The notes: generated from the letters alone by a model not told the origin. A DNA stretch of 64,000 nucleotides from Methylobacterium sp. NMS14P (GCF_028583545.1 NZ_CP087106.1:558001-622000), one strand, 5' to 3'; counted from the stretch's first letter, positions 42,403-52,139 are shown. Made by a program: numbers and translations.

Positions 42403-44208
42403 ATGAGAGCGGTACATCTCCTTGCGCTCGGCGCAGGTGTCGCGGCCGTCGCCGCGCCGGCGCTGGCCAATGAAAGCGTCATGAAGGGCATCGCCAACCC
42501 GGCGGAACAGGTTCTTCAGACGGTAGATTACGCGAATACGCGTTACTCGAAGCTCGACCAGATCAACGCCAAGAACGTCAAGGACCTGCAGGTCGCCTGG
42601 ACGTTCTCGACCGGCGTGCTGCGCGGCCACGAGGGCTCGCCGCTCGTCGTCGGCAACATTATGTACGTGCACACGCCGTTCCCGAACATCGTGTACGCCC
42701 TCGACCTCGACCACGAGGCGAAGATCATCTGGAAGTACGAGCCGAAGCAGGATCCGTCGGTGATCCCGGTCATGTGCTGTGACACGGTCAACCGTGGTCT
42801 GGCCTACGCCGACGGCGCCATCCTCCTGCACCAGGCCGACACCACCCTCGTGTCGCTCGACGCCAAGACCGGCAAGGTCAACTGGTCGGTCGTGAACGGC
42901 GACCCGAAGAAGGGCGAGACCAACACCGCGACGGTTCTGCCGGTCAAGGACAAGGTCATCGTCGGCATCTCGGGCGGCGAGTTCGGCGTGCAGTGCCACG
43001 TCACCGCCTACGACCTGAAGACCGGCAAGAAGGTGTGGCGCGGCTACTCCGAGGGCCCGGACGATCAGCTGATCGTCGACCCGGAGAAGACCACCTCGCT
43101 CGGCAAGCCGATCGGCAAGGACTCCTCGCTGAAGACCTGGGAAGGCGATCAGTGGAAGACCGGCGGCGGCTGCACCTGGGGCTGGTTCTCGTACGACCCC
43201 AAGCTCGACCTGATGTACTACGGCTCGGGCAACCCCTCGACCTGGAACCCCAAGCAGCGTCCGGGCGACAACAAGTGGTCCATGACCATCTGGGCGCGTA
43301 ACCCGGACACCGGCATGGCCAAGTGGGTCTACCAGATGACCCCCCACGACGAGTGGGACTATGACGGCATCAACGAGATGATCCTCACGGATCAGAAGAT
43401 CGACGGCAAGGAGCAGCCGCTCCTGACGCACTTCGACCGTAACGGCTTCGGCTACACGCTGAACCGCGCGGACGGCACCCTCCTCGTCGCTGAGAAGTTC
43501 GACCCGGCCGTCAACTGGGCGACCAAGGTCGACATGGACAAGGGCTCGAAGAACTACGGCCGTCCGCTGGTCGTGTCGAAGTACTCGACCGAGCAGAACG
43601 GTGAGGACACCAACTCCAAGGGCATCTGCCCGGCGGCGCTGGGCACCAAGGATCAGCAGCCTGCGGCCTTCTCGCCGAAGACCAACCTGTTCTACGTGCC
43701 CACCAACCACGTCTGCATGGACTACGAGCCGTTCCGGGTGACCTACACCCCGGGCCAGCCCTACGTCGGTGCGACCCTCTCGATGTACCCGGCCCCGAAC
43801 TCGCACGGCGGCATGGGCAACTTCATCGCGTGGGACGGCGTCAACGGCAAGATCAAGTGGACCAACCCCGAGCAGTTCTCGGTGTGGTCCGGTGCTCTGG
43901 CCACCGCTGGCGACGTCGTGTTCTACGGCACGCTTGAGGGCTACCTGAAGGCTGTCGACGACAAGACCGGCAAGGAGCTGTTCAAGTTCAAGACCCCGTC
44001 GGGCATCATCGGCAACGTGATGACCTACCAGCACAAGGGCAAGCAGTACGTGGGCGTCCTCTCGGGCGTCGGCGGCTGGGCCGGCATCGGCCTCGCGGCC
44101 GGCCTGACCGACCCGAACGCCGGTCTCGGCGCGGTGGGTGGCTACGCGGCTCTGTCGCAGTACACCAACCTCGGCGGCCAGCTGACGGTCTTCGCCCTGC
44201 CGAACTAA
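42403..44208 (+). CDS. xoxF: Lanthanide-dependent methanol dehydrogenase XoxF
   Basis: XoxF oxidises methanol (and often formaldehyde) in the periplasm with PQQ, giving electrons to XoxG. The 601-residue precursor has a signal peptide cut after residue 22 (PALA-NES). The eight-bladed propeller shows Cys125-Cys126 that stack on PQQ, GGEFG and GSGNPS metal ligands, and HDEWDYDG: Asp319 is the catalytic base and Asp321 is the extra Asp that binds a lanthanide (Ala in calcium-type MxaF). xoxG and xoxJ follow. The codon use is biased, as expected for a highly expressed gene. Confidence 0.98.
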   Translation: MRAVHLLALGAGVAAVAAPALANESVMKGIANPAEQVLQTVDYANTRYSKLDQINAKNVKDLQVAWTFSTGVLRGHEGSPLVVGNIMYVHTPFPNIVYALDLDHEAKIIWKYEPKQDPSVIPVMCCDTVNRGLAYADGAILLHQADTTLVSLDAKTGKVNWSVVNGDPKKGETNTATVLPVKDKVIVGISGGEFGVQCHVTAYDLKTGKKVWRGYSEGPDDQLIVDPEKTTSLGKPIGKDSSLKTWEGDQWKTGGGCTWGWFSYDPKLDLMYYGSGNPSTWNPKQRPGDNKWSMTIWARNPDTGMAKWVYQMTPHDEWDYDGINEMILTDQKIDGKEQPLLTHFDRNGFGYTLNRADGTLLVAEKFDPAVNWATKVDMDKGSKNYGRPLVVSKYSTEQNGEDTNSKGICPAALGTKDQQPAAFSPKTNLFYVPTNHVCMDYEPFRVTYTPGQPYVGATLSMYPAPNSHGGMGNFIAWDGVNGKIKWTNPEQFSVWSGALATAGDVVFYGTLEGYLKAVDDKTGKELFKFKTPSGIIGNVMTYQHKGKQYVGVLSGVGGWAGIGLAAGLTDPNAGLGAVGGYAALSQYTNLGGQLTVFALPN

Positions 44209-44237
44209 TCGGCCGCAGGGTTTGACGTGAAAAACGG

Positions 44238-44263
44238 TGCCGGCGCGGGTTCCCGCGCCGGCA
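44238..44263 (+). terminator. Strong hairpin between xoxF and xoxG
   Basis: TGCCGGCGCGG and CCGCGCCGGCA form an 11-base perfect stem around GTTC, 30 bases after xoxF. A-rich sequence precedes it and TCCTTGT follows. It could reduce transcription into xoxGJ or stabilise the xoxF 3' end. Confidence 0.65.
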
Positions 44264-44341
44264 TCCTTGTGATTAGACTTTCTCGCAAGAGGCTGCGGCT
44301 CGGAGGGAGACGAAGAGCCTCGATCCAGGGAGACACATGCG

Positions 44342-44953
44342 TTGCTCAACCTCAGCAAGATCGTAACGCGGCCGGTTATCGCCGCCCTCGCCCTAGCGAC
44401 CGTCTCGACGGTTGCCGTACATGCTGAGGATGCCAAGCCTGCCGACCCCAAGCTCGCCAATTCGCTGAACGCGAATGACAAGACCGCCGAGCAGGATCCC
44501 AAGCTGCTGAAGCAGGATGCTGCCGTGAAGGTCGACGACGGCAAGTACTTCGACGCCGACGGCCACCCCACGTTCCACGTGACCCAGGACGGCAAGATGC
44601 TCGACTGGTACACGTACTCGGGCTACCGCCGCTATCACGCCGAGTGCCACGTGTGCCACGGCCCGGACGGCATGGGCTCGACCTACGCACCGGCGCTCAA
44701 GGACTCGCTGAAGCACCTCTCGTACGAGGAGTTCATCGGCATCCTGGCGGGCGGCAAGCAGGAAGTGAACGCCGCCGAGCAGAAGGTCATGCCGGCCTTC
44801 GGCGACAACAAGAACGTCATGTGCTACTCGGACGATCTCTACGTCTACCTGAAGGCGCGCGCTTCCGGTGCGATCGGGCGTATCCGTCCCTCCGAGCACG
44901 AGGGCAAGCCCGAAGCCGCCAAGAAGGCGGAGAAGGAATGCATGGGCGGCTGA
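44342..44953 (+). CDS. xoxG: Cytochrome c of the XoxF system
   Basis: XoxG is the periplasmic cytochrome that takes electrons from XoxF. The 203 residues include a signal peptide (to about 28) and one haem site, Cys102-HVC-His106; the axial Met is probably in KVMPAFGDN. The N-terminal extension of about 70 residues and the long charged tail are typical of XoxG. The start is TTG, with GGGAGA eight bases upstream; an ATG at 44337 is in another frame. The stop overlaps the xoxJ start by one base. Confidence 0.95.
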   Translation: MLNLSKIVTRPVIAALALATVSTVAVHAEDAKPADPKLANSLNANDKTAEQDPKLLKQDAAVKVDDGKYFDADGHPTFHVTQDGKMLDWYTYSGYRRYHAECHVCHGPDGMGSTYAPALKDSLKHLSYEEFIGILAGGKQEVNAAEQKVMPAFGDNKNVMCYSDDLYVYLKARASGAIGRIRPSEHEGKPEAAKKAEKECMGG

Positions 44954-45798
44954 TGTCGTCTCTTGCCCGGATCGCCGTTCTCTGCGCCCTGACACTGACC
45001 GGGGCGCGGGGGGCTCTCGCCCAGCATCTGCCGGATACCGTCACCACTGACGTGCTGCGCGTCTGCGGTGATCCGGGCAACATGCCGTTCTCCGAACGCA
45101 AGGAGGACGGCTTCGAGAACAAGATCGCGGCGATCATCGCCGACGAATTGAAGATCAAGGTTCGCTATTACTGGCTGACCCAGGGTCCCGGCTTCGTGCG
45201 CAACACGCTCGGAACCGGCCTCTGCGACGTCATCATGGGCCAGGCCTTCGGCAGCGACCTCGTCCAGACCACCAATCCGTACTACCGATCCGCCTACACG
45301 CTGGTCACCCGCGCGGGTGAGCTTGACGGCGTGGCGGCCCTCGACGACCCGCGCCTGAAGGGCAAGAGCATCGGCGTGATCGCCGGGACGCCGCCGGTGA
45401 ACCGGATGGGCGAAGTGGGCCTCGTCTCGGCCATGAAGGCCTACGCGCCCTACCAGCTCGATCCGTCGCGGAAGCACCAGACGGTCAGCGCGGAGATCGT
45501 GGCGGCGCTGGCCTCCAAGGAGATCGACGCGGCCGTGCTCTGGGGACCGGCCGCGGGCTGGCTCGCCAAGCAGTCCGGCACGCCCATGAGCGTCGTGCCG
45601 CTGCTCAAGGAGCCGGAGCGTCCGCCGATGGCGTACCGGATCGCCATGGGTGTCCGGATCGGCGAGAACGACTGGAAGCGCTCGCTGAACACCATCCTGC
45701 GCAAGCGCAAGGCCGACATCGACAAGGTCCTGCGCGACTACGACGTGCCGCTCCTCGACGAGGAAGAGAACAAGCTCGTCGCACCGGGCGAGCGCTGA
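44953..45798 (+). CDS. xoxJ: XoxJ periplasmic substrate-binding-like protein
   Basis: A 281-residue solute-binding-type protein (family 3 fold) with a signal peptide (cut after GALA, about 23). Mature start LRVCGDPGNMPFSERKEDGFENKIA is the mark of the quinoprotein-dehydrogenase-associated group (MxaJ/XoxJ). It is thought to help XoxF activation or assembly rather than transport. It is translationally coupled to xoxG (TGATG) and converges on folK. Confidence 0.94.
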   Translation: MSSLARIAVLCALTLTGARGALAQHLPDTVTTDVLRVCGDPGNMPFSERKEDGFENKIAAIIADELKIKVRYYWLTQGPGFVRNTLGTGLCDVIMGQAFGSDLVQTTNPYYRSAYTLVTRAGELDGVAALDDPRLKGKSIGVIAGTPPVNRMGEVGLVSAMKAYAPYQLDPSRKHQTVSAEIVAALASKEIDAAVLWGPAAGWLAKQSGTPMSVVPLLKEPERPPMAYRIAMGVRIGENDWKRSLNTILRKRKADIDKVLRDYDVPLLDEEENKLVAPGER

Positions 45799-45827
45799 CG
45801 CGCCGCGTCCCGTCCCGCGGGCCGCCG

Positions 45828-46298
45828 TCAGGCGCGCGCGATGCCGGTCCGGTCGAGCTTCGCCAGGGCATCCACGACGCGCTCGCCGCCGATCACGAGG
45901 TCGGGCGCGATCTCGGCCAGCGGAACCAGCACGAAGGCCCGCTCCCGCACGTAGCGGTGCGGCAGGACGAGGCGCGCGTCGTCGATGCTCGCGCCCTCGT
46001 AGGCCAGGACGTCGATGTCGATCACCCGCGGCCCCCAGCGCTCTTCGCGGATCCGGCCGAGGTCGTGCTCCACCCGCAGGCAGGCGTCGAGCAGGCCGTG
46101 CGGATCGAGGTCCGTCTCGACCGCCGCGGCGCCGTTGAGGAACCACGGCTGATCGGTCTTGCCCCAGGGCGGCGTGCGATAGTCTGCCGAGCGCGCGACG
46201 ACCGTGATGCCCGGGGTCGCCGCGAGTCCGTTGACCGCGCGGTCGAGCATCGCGGCCATGTCGCCGACATTGCTGCCGATGCCGAGATACGCCCTCAT
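45828..46298 (-). CDS. folK: 2-amino-4-hydroxy-6-hydroxymethyldihydropteridine pyrophosphokinase
   Basis: HPPK adds pyrophosphate to 6-hydroxymethyl-dihydropterin before FolP acts. The 156 residues contain the family marks AYLGIGSNVGD, YRTPPWGKTDQPWFLN and RWGPRVIDIDVLAY, and end with a short tail. The start overlaps the folB stop by 4 bases (ATGA). It is the last gene of a folP-folB-folK run and converges on xoxJ. Confidence 0.96.
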   Translation of the reverse strand: MRAYLGIGSNVGDMAAMLDRAVNGLAATPGITVVARSADYRTPPWGKTDQPWFLNGAAAVETDLDPHGLLDACLRVEHDLGRIREERWGPRVIDIDVLAYEGASIDDARLVLPHRYVRERAFVLVPLAEIAPDLVIGGERVVDALAKLDRTGIARA

Positions 46299-46672
46299 CG
46301 GCCCGCCCCGCGGCGGCGCGTGATCGCGACGCCGACGCTGTCCAGGATGGCGGGAACGGGCGCGCTCGGCTTGTCGACCTGCACGGTGATGGACTCGACG
46401 TGCGCGAAGCGCGCGAGGATCTCCGCCGCGACCGTCTCGGCCAGGGCCTCGATCAGGTTGAACCGGCGCTCGGTGGCGATCTCGACGGCCAGCGCCGTGA
46501 GATCCGCGTAGCTCACCGTGCCGGCCACGTCGTCGGAGCGGCCCGCCGGGCCGAGATCGAGTTCGGCTTCCAGGGAGATGTAGAATCGCTGGCCGAGCAC
46601 CGCCTCCTCGGCCAGCACGCCGTGCCGGCCGAACACGGCGATCCGGGTAACGCGGATCAGGTCGCCCGCCAT
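46295..46672 (-). CDS. folB: Dihydroneopterin aldolase
   Basis: FolB splits dihydroneopterin into 6-hydroxymethyl-dihydropterin and glycolaldehyde. The 125 residues show IAVFGRHGVLAEEAVLGQRF at the start, the TVSYADLTAL segment with the conserved Tyr, NLIEALAETVA, and a C-terminal VDKPSAPVP motif. It starts 2 bases after the folP stop and is coupled to folK. Confidence 0.94.
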   Translation of the reverse strand: MAGDLIRVTRIAVFGRHGVLAEEAVLGQRFYISLEAELDLGPAGRSDDVAGTVSYADLTALAVEIATERRFNLIEALAETVAAEILARFAHVESITVQVDKPSAPVPAILDSVGVAITRRRGAGR

Positions 46673-46674
46673 GC

Positions 46675-47511
46675 TCAGCGCGCCTCCGGCCGCATGACGG
46701 CGTCGACGACGCGCATCGCGTCGACATGCGCCGCGACGTCGTGCACGCGCACGATATCGGCCCCGAGGGTGGCCGCGACGGCATGGGCGGCCAGGGAGCC
46801 GTGCAGGCGATCCGCCGGACGGGTCTCGCGGTCGTGCAGGCGTCCGAGGAGCGACTTGCGGGAGACGCCGACCAGGACCGGGAACCCGAGAGCGCGGATC
46901 TCGGGCAGCCGCCGCAGCGCCTCGAGATGCTGGTTCCAGGTCTTGCCGAAGCCGACCCCTGGATCGAGCACGATCTCGGAATCCGCCAGGCCCGCCCGGT
47001 GGGCGATCGCGAGGGACCGCTCGAAGAAGGCCAGCATGTCGGCGACGATGTCGAGATCCGGCTCGATCGTCTCCCGGTTGTGCATGATGATGACCGGCGC
47101 GCCGTGCGCGGCCGCCACGGAGGCGATGTCGGGCTCGCGCTGGAGTCCCCAGACGTCGTTCACGATCCGCGCGCCCGCCTCCAGCGCGACGCGCGCCGTC
47201 GACGCCTTGTAGGTGTCGATGGAGATCGGCACCGGCAGCCGCGGCGCCACGGCCCGGATGACCGGCACGACCCGCGCCTGCTCCTCCTCGGCGGGGACCG
47301 GAACGTGACCCGGCCGCGTCGACTCCCCGCCGACGTCGAGGATCGCCGCGCCTTCGGCGACCAGCCGTTCCGCCTGGGCCACCGCCTCGGCCTCCCCGGC
47401 GAACAGGCCCCCATCCGAGAAGGAATCGGGCGTGACGTTGAGGATGCCCATGACCAGCGTGCGGCCGCCGAGGGCGGGCAGCAGGTCGGACAGGCGGGAA
47501 GAGGCGGTCAC
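46675..47511 (-). CDS. folP: Dihydropteroate synthase
   Basis: Joins p-aminobenzoate to the pterin. The 278-residue TIM barrel has MGILNVTPDSFSDGG (family signature 1), DVGGESTRPG (signature 2) and the GVSRKSLLG loop. The start is GTG at 47511. Methylotrophs need large folate pools for the serine cycle; H4MPT is made through a different synthase (beta-RFAP synthase), which is also in this window. Confidence 0.95.
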   Translation of the reverse strand: MTASSRLSDLLPALGGRTLVMGILNVTPDSFSDGGLFAGEAEAVAQAERLVAEGAAILDVGGESTRPGHVPVPAEEEQARVVPVIRAVAPRLPVPISIDTYKASTARVALEAGARIVNDVWGLQREPDIASVAAAHGAPVIIMHNRETIEPDLDIVADMLAFFERSLAIAHRAGLADSEIVLDPGVGFGKTWNQHLEALRRLPEIRALGFPVLVGVSRKSLLGRLHDRETRPADRLHGSLAAHAVAATLGADIVRVHDVAAHVDAMRVVDAVMRPEAR

Positions 47512-47562
47512 AGGCGGGTCCCGTTCACGTGCGCGGTTCGGGCGCCGGTGTGCGCGAATCGG

Positions 47563-47585
47563 GAGGCCGGCGCAACGCCGGCCTC
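47563..47585 (-). terminator. 10-bp hairpin after the pqq operon
   Basis: GAGGCCGGCG and CGCCGGCCTC pair perfectly around CAA, 10 bases beyond the stop of the last pqq-linked gene. No T run follows. It probably separates pqq from folPBK transcripts. Confidence 0.6.
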
Positions 47586-47595
47586 GCCGTTCGAC

Positions 47596-47958
47596 TCAGC
47601 CGTGATAGCAGCGGATCTCGGCCTCGGCCTGGGCGCGGCGCAGTTCGGCGACCTTGTCGTCGAAGATCTTGGTCGACTTGAACTCGTTCGCCCGGTTGCC
47701 GATGCCCTGCCGCATCGAGAGCACCGTGCTCGCCTGCACGTACTTGTCGTACGGCAGGATCGCGGCGAGCTGATCCAGCGAGCACGAGCATTTCTGCAGG
47801 CTCTCGCGGGTCTGGCCGTTGGCGGCCATGCAGCCGAACACGTAATCGACCCGCGCGTCGGTCGGGTAGTCGTTCTCCTCGGCGGCCCAGCCGGCCAGGC
47901 CCGACAACGTCAGGGCGAGGGCGGCCAGCGCGCCGCGTTCAGCCAGCCTTCTGATCAT
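47596..47958 (-). CDS. Small secreted protein in the pqq cluster, C-x13-CxC-x57-C
   Basis: A 120-residue protein with a signal peptide (cut near GWA-AEE, about 25). The mature part has four Cys at 43, 57, 59 and 117, with a CSC pair and no haem motif. The arrangement is like that of the protein at 19177-19542. Its start overlaps the preceding gene by 20 bases, so it is probably in the pqq operon. Function unknown; two disulfides or a metal site are possible. Confidence 0.75.
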   Translation of the reverse strand: MIRRLAERGALAALALTLSGLAGWAAEENDYPTDARVDYVFGCMAANGQTRESLQKCSCSLDQLAAILPYDKYVQASTVLSMRQGIGNRANEFKSTKIFDDKVAELRRAQAEAEIRCYHG

Positions 47959-48664
47959 AGCTCAGCTTCTCCTCAAGCAACTCGCCGCCGTCCGGGCTCT
48001 TCGACGACGCCTCGATCGAGACGATCTCGCCCGGGACCGAGGGGGCGGTGACGAAGGTATAGGTCATGTCGTCCATGCCGCGCATGCGCTGCGCCAGCGC
48101 GTCGCCGGCGAACGGCTTGGTGACCACGCGCCAGCCGTCGACCTCGCGGCCGCCGACCGTCACCTTGATGGGCGTCACGGTCGCCTTCTCGCGCAGGCCC
48201 TTGCGGATGGCGAGCTTGAGGTAGCGCGGGTTCGCCTCCAGCACCTTCGCGACGGCGCGGAGATGGTTCTCGAGGAACAGCGACACCACCGGGTTGCCCG
48301 ACATGTCCTCGAACGGGCCGGCCGGCATCCGGTTCATCCCGGAGAACATCACGACGCTGATGTCGCGGGCCTCGGCGCTCTTCCCGGGCGTCACCTTCAG
48401 CTGAACCGTGTCCTCCAGCGGGGCCCCGAACGGCCCCTTCGAGATCCCCGAGCGGCGCAGATAATCGTAGGTCAGCGTCGAGCCCGACGCCGTGTTCTTC
48501 ATGTGCGGCTGGTCGAACAGGAGGTCCGCCGCGGAGGGCGGGGCGGCGGCGTTCGCCGGGGTGACGGTGGCGGGCTTCGGCGCGTCCTCGGCGAGAGCCG
48601 GCAGCGCGGCCAGAGCCAGCGCGACCGACGTCGCGGCGAGGCCCCTCACGACAAGACTTCTCAC
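47939..48664 (-). CDS. Periplasmic protein coupled to pqqE, unknown family
   Basis: 241 residues from a GTG start that overlaps the pqqE stop (GTGA, 48661-48664). A signal peptide (to about 22) and a Pro/Ala-rich spacer precede a strand-rich domain ([58 protein letters not shown]). It has no Cys after the signal and no SoxYZ-type GGC tail. The layout looks like a beta-sandwich or LolA-like carrier (inference). Its position suggests a link to PQQ or quinoprotein handling. Confidence 0.75.
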   Translation of the reverse strand: MRSLVVRGLAATSVALALAALPALAEDAPKPATVTPANAAAPPSAADLLFDQPHMKNTASGSTLTYDYLRRSGISKGPFGAPLEDTVQLKVTPGKSAEARDISVVMFSGMNRMPAGPFEDMSGNPVVSLFLENHLRAVAKVLEANPRYLKLAIRKGLREKATVTPIKVTVGGREVDGWRVVTKPFAGDALAQRMRGMDDMTYTFVTAPSVPGEIVSIEASSKSPDGGELLEEKLSYDQKAG

Positions 48665-49806
48665 GAGTTCACTTCCTCCTTGAGCGGCGACCGGACGTTG
48701 CTGCCGATCGTCCGGTAGACGTAGTCGGGCGGGTTGTCGGCCGCCTCCTCGGTGGCCAGCGCCCGCACCTTGGCGTGGATCGGCGAGAGCGAGCAGGCCG
48801 GATCCGTCGCGGCCGCGTCGCCGGCGAGCGCGAGCGCCTGGCAGCGGCAGCCGCCCCAGTCCTTCTCGCGCCGGTCGCAGGAGCGGCAGGGCTCCTTCAT
48901 CCAGTCGGTGCCGCGATACGCCGTGAAGGCGGGCGAGTCCCGCCAGATCTCGCCGAGCGAGTGGTCGTTGACGTTCCAGAACTCCAGCCCCGGGATCGTC
49001 TCGGCCGCGTGGCACGGCAGGACCTTGCCCTGCGGCGTGACGTTCATCAGCTTGCGGCCCCAGCCGCCCGCGCAGGCCTTCGGGTACTTCGCGTAGTAGT
49101 CGGGCACGACGAGGTCGATGACGAGCTGGCCCTTCAGCCGCTCGCGGGCGGCCTCGACGATCCGGATCGACTCGTCGACCTGCGCCTTGTCGGGCATCAG
49201 GGCGGCTCGGTTGACGTAGGCCCAGCCGTAATACTGCGTGTGCGCCACCTCGAGCCGCTTGGCGCCCATCTTCACCGCGAGATCGATGAAGCCCGCCACC
49301 TCGTGGATGTTGCCGCGGTGGATCACCGAATTCAGTGTGAGGGGCAGGCCGAGCTCGACCACCTTGGCGGCGAACTCGAATTTCTGCGGCTGGGCGTTCT
49401 TCAGGCCGCCGATCTTCTCGGCGTTCTGCGCGTCGACGCCCTGCACCGAGAGCTGCACGTGGTCCAGGCCGACGTCGTAGAGCGCCTGCAGCTTGCCCAG
49501 GGCCCCGCCGACGCCGGAGGTGATCAGGTTCGAGTACAGGCCGAGATCGGCACAGGTCTTGGTGATCTCGACGATGTCGTTGCGCGCCGTCGGCTCGCCG
49601 CCGGACAGGTGCACGTGCAGGACGCCGAGCGCCGCGGCCTCCCCGAGCACGCGCTGCCACGTCTGCGTGTCGAGCTCGCCCGACCGGCGGTCGAGCTCGA
49701 GCGGATTCGAGCAGTACGGGCAGCGCAGCGGGCAGCGGTGGGTCAGCTCGGCGAGCAGACCGACCGGGGCCGGCGCATCGGTGCGGTTCGGCCTCAGCGC
49801 GTTCAT
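48661..49806 (-). CDS. pqqE: PqqE, radical SAM enzyme of PQQ synthesis
   Basis: PqqE joins the Glu and Tyr of the PqqA peptide, the first step of PQQ synthesis, with PqqD as the peptide chaperone. The 381 residues contain the radical-SAM cluster Cys25, Cys29 and Cys32 (CPLRCPYC) and a C-terminal SPASM region with several Cys ([28 protein letters not shown]). It overlaps the pqqCD gene by 4 bases (ATGA). Confidence 0.97.
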   Translation of the reverse strand: MNALRPNRTDAPAPVGLLAELTHRCPLRCPYCSNPLELDRRSGELDTQTWQRVLGEAAALGVLHVHLSGGEPTARNDIVEITKTCADLGLYSNLITSGVGGALGKLQALYDVGLDHVQLSVQGVDAQNAEKIGGLKNAQPQKFEFAAKVVELGLPLTLNSVIHRGNIHEVAGFIDLAVKMGAKRLEVAHTQYYGWAYVNRAALMPDKAQVDESIRIVEAARERLKGQLVIDLVVPDYYAKYPKACAGGWGRKLMNVTPQGKVLPCHAAETIPGLEFWNVNDHSLGEIWRDSPAFTAYRGTDWMKEPCRSCDRREKDWGGCRCQALALAGDAAATDPACSLSPIHAKVRALATEEAADNPPDYVYRTIGSNVRSPLKEEVNS

Positions 49807-50888
49807 CGCTCGAGAACCCGTTTCTCCGCGAGGCCGTCGAGCATCACCAGGATGTCGGCCTCGATGGCGCGAGGATCGGCCGCGTAGGTCTTGCCCAGCT
49901 CGTCCGCGATGTCGGCCACGCTGCGCGCGCCGTCCACGAGCTTGAGGACCGCGACGGCGTTGTCGTCGAGATCGAAGGTGCGCTCGGGGGCGAGCAGGAC
50001 CCACTTGCCGCGGGTCTCATCGTTGCGCAGTCGAACGCCGCGCGGCAGCCGCGGGCGGTCGCCGGCCGCCATCTTCCCGCCGGCCGCTCCCGGCTTGGCC
50101 TGAGACGCCTGGGCCACGAGACCCTCGCCGGGCTGCCACGCGTCCGGCGGGACCATGCCGGGGGCGACGTAGGCGAAGTACAGGGCGTCGAGCTGTGTCC
50201 AGAGCACGGTGCACTTGAACGTCAGTGCCGCCATCGCCTGCCGCTGCAGCTCCGGCGTCGTGGCGTGCTGCTTGACGTAGTCCAGGGCGAAGTCCGCATC
50301 CCGCGGTGCCTGGGTCAGGCGCTTGTCGAAGTAGGCCAGCGTGTCCTTGGTGATGAAGTCGTAGTTCTTCAGCATCCCGGCGACGCGCTCGGAGATGATG
50401 GTCGGCGAGAACATCTCGGTCAGCGACGAGGCGATCGCCTCCAGGAGCGTCCGCTCGGAGACGAAGTGGACGTAGGCCTCGACTGAGAACTTCGTGGCCG
50501 AGAGGATGCCGCGGGTGGACAGCACGTAGTCGCGGTCGAAGCCGACGCCCTCGGCCAGCTTGAGCCAGCGCTCGATGCCGCCGTCGCCCGCGTGGTCGCC
50601 GTCGTGGTCGACGATGCGCTGGCGCCAGATCCGCCGCAGCGACGCGTCGGTCATGCGCGCCAGCACGGCGGCGTCCTTCACCGGAATCATCGCCTGGTAA
50701 TAGTAGCGGTTCAGCGCCCAGGCCCGGACCTGATCCTTCGACAGCTTGCCGTCGTGCAGCAGCCGGTGGAACGGGTGCAGGTTGTGGTAGCGGCGCGCGC
50801 CGATGTCGCGCAGGGCTGCCTCCAGCTCCTCGGGACTCAGGAGACGCTGGCTGTCGGCGGTGTCCGGGGTCGGGAAGATGGCGTTCAT
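49803..50888 (-). CDS. pqqCD: PqqCD fusion protein
   Basis: 361 residues. The first part (about 1-255) is PqqC, the cofactor-free oxidase that does the last ring closure and oxidation; active-site segments [13 protein letters not shown] and [15 protein letters not shown] are seen. After a linker of about 20 residues comes PqqD (about 278-361: [26 protein letters not shown]), which holds the PqqA peptide for PqqE. Fusion of the two is typical of Methylobacterium. It follows a 318-base gap after pqqB. Confidence 0.97.
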   Translation of the reverse strand: MNAIFPTPDTADSQRLLSPEELEAALRDIGARRYHNLHPFHRLLHDGKLSKDQVRAWALNRYYYQAMIPVKDAAVLARMTDASLRRIWRQRIVDHDGDHAGDGGIERWLKLAEGVGFDRDYVLSTRGILSATKFSVEAYVHFVSERTLLEAIASSLTEMFSPTIISERVAGMLKNYDFITKDTLAYFDKRLTQAPRDADFALDYVKQHATTPELQRQAMAALTFKCTVLWTQLDALYFAYVAPGMVPPDAWQPGEGLVAQASQAKPGAAGGKMAAGDRPRLPRGVRLRNDETRGKWVLLAPERTFDLDDNAVAVLKLVDGARSVADIADELGKTYAADPRAIEADILVMLDGLAEKRVLER

Positions 50889-51206
50889 GGCGTGTCCGGC
50901 GTCCGTTCTCGACCTGCGTTTCCTGTATCCTGATCCCGCCCTCGTCAGCGGGGCGAATGTCCGGGCTCAGGGACGATATAGTGCCGGCAACCAACGGGCC
51001 CAACCGTCAGGCGCGTCCGGGCTGCCCGTTCGCGGCACCGATGCCTGCGGCACAGGGCCCTGATCGTCGTGGTGCCGACCTGACCGCGGGGCGCCGGCTG
51101 TCGAGCCCGGGGTGCGACCCGACTTCGACCTCACCCTCCTTCGAGGCCCGCCACGCGGGGCTCTCCGAGCGGGGATCTGGGCCGCTGATCCCCGACCGCG
51201 CACCTC
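50889..51206. other. Gap between pqqB and pqqCD with structured repeat
   Basis: 318 bases with no recognised gene inside an otherwise tight cluster. GGGGATC (51171-51177) and GATCCCC (51187-51193) form a stem-loop 14 bases after the pqqB stop. Next to it CCTCCTTCGAGGCCCGCC resembles part of the repeats around gatB. It could limit transcription from pqqAB into pqqCDE. Confidence 0.5.
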
Positions 51207-52106
51207 CTACAGCGACAGACTCAGCCCGTCGTGCGCCACGGTCCAGCCGGCCGCCTCGACATCCGCCCGCTCCGGCGACCCTTCGACCAGAACCGGGTTG
51301 GTGTTGTTGATGTGCACGAAGACGCGGCGGCCGATCTCGGTCGCCGCCAGGGCGTCGATCGAGCCGTTCGCGCCGCGCATCGGCACGTGGCCCATGCGCC
51401 AGCCGGTCTTGGTGCCGACGCCGGCCCGGATCATGTCGTCGTCGTGCAGGACGGTCCCGTCGAACAGCAGCGCGTCGACGCCCGCGATCCGCGCGCGCAG
51501 ACCGTCCGTCACGCGGGCACATCCGGGAATATAGGCGAGGCGCCGGCCGCCGGCCTCGATCAAGGCGCCGACCGTGGTCTCGGTCTCGGCACCGATCTCC
51601 ATCGTCTCGTCTTCCAGCCAGAGCGGCACCTTGCCGGGCACCGGGAAGAGGGTGATCGACAGGCCGGGGAGGGGCTCGAAGCGCCGGTCCATGCCGATCG
51701 GCTGCCGGGCGACGACACCTTCGGCCATCACGTCGAAGACGCGGTTGGCGTTGACCGAATCGAGGATCCCCCGCGTGCCGTAGAGCGTGTAGGGCTGACC
51801 CTCGCGCAGGGTCAGGAGACCCGCCACGTGATCGACGTCGCCGTTGGTCAGGAGAACGGCGCGGATCGGCGAGTGGCGCAGGCCCTCGCGCGGATGCATC
51901 TGCGTATTGTCGAAGAGCTGTTGCCGGATATCCGGCGAGGCGTTGATCAGCAGCCAATCCGACCCGTCCGCGGAGACCGCGATGCTCGACTGGGTTCGGG
52001 GCCGCACCCGGTCCGGTTCGGACCGCGCCAGCGTGCAGATGGGGCAGCGGCAATTCCACTGGGGAAGGCCGCCGCCGGCCGCGGAACCGAGGATCACGAC
52101 GCGCAT
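51207..52106 (-). CDS. pqqB: PqqB
   Basis: A 299-residue metallo-beta-lactamase-fold protein that is thought to hydroxylate the Glu-Tyr intermediate in PQQ synthesis. Features: MRVVILGSAAGGGLPQWNC, the CPIC pair, LLTNGDVDHVAGL in the place of the usual His-rich metal motif, and VFVHINNTNPVL near the C terminus. GGGAG precedes the ATG. It follows pqqA by 33 bases. Confidence 0.96.
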   Translation of the reverse strand: MRVVILGSAAGGGLPQWNCRCPICTLARSEPDRVRPRTQSSIAVSADGSDWLLINASPDIRQQLFDNTQMHPREGLRHSPIRAVLLTNGDVDHVAGLLTLREGQPYTLYGTRGILDSVNANRVFDVMAEGVVARQPIGMDRRFEPLPGLSITLFPVPGKVPLWLEDETMEIGAETETTVGALIEAGGRRLAYIPGCARVTDGLRARIAGVDALLFDGTVLHDDDMIRAGVGTKTGWRMGHVPMRGANGSIDALAATEIGRRVFVHINNTNPVLVEGSPERADVEAAGWTVAHDGLSLSL

Positions 52107-52139
52107 GGTGCGGCTCCCGAGATCCCCGGCCCGTAAAAC

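Noticed and set aside
42403..44208. Calcium-type methanol dehydrogenase MxaF
   Set aside because: HDEWDYDG has the extra Asp of lanthanide enzymes, and the next genes are xoxG and xoxJ with no mxaI small subunit.
42358..44613. A 751-codon open frame on the minus strand opposite xoxF
   Set aside because: xoxF is certain on the other strand; the antisense product has no motif and crosses the xoxF start and the xoxF-xoxG gap.
47939..48664. A SoxYZ-like carrier associated with quinoproteins
   Set aside because: No GGC(G) tail and no Cys in the mature part, so the SoxY swinging arm is missing.
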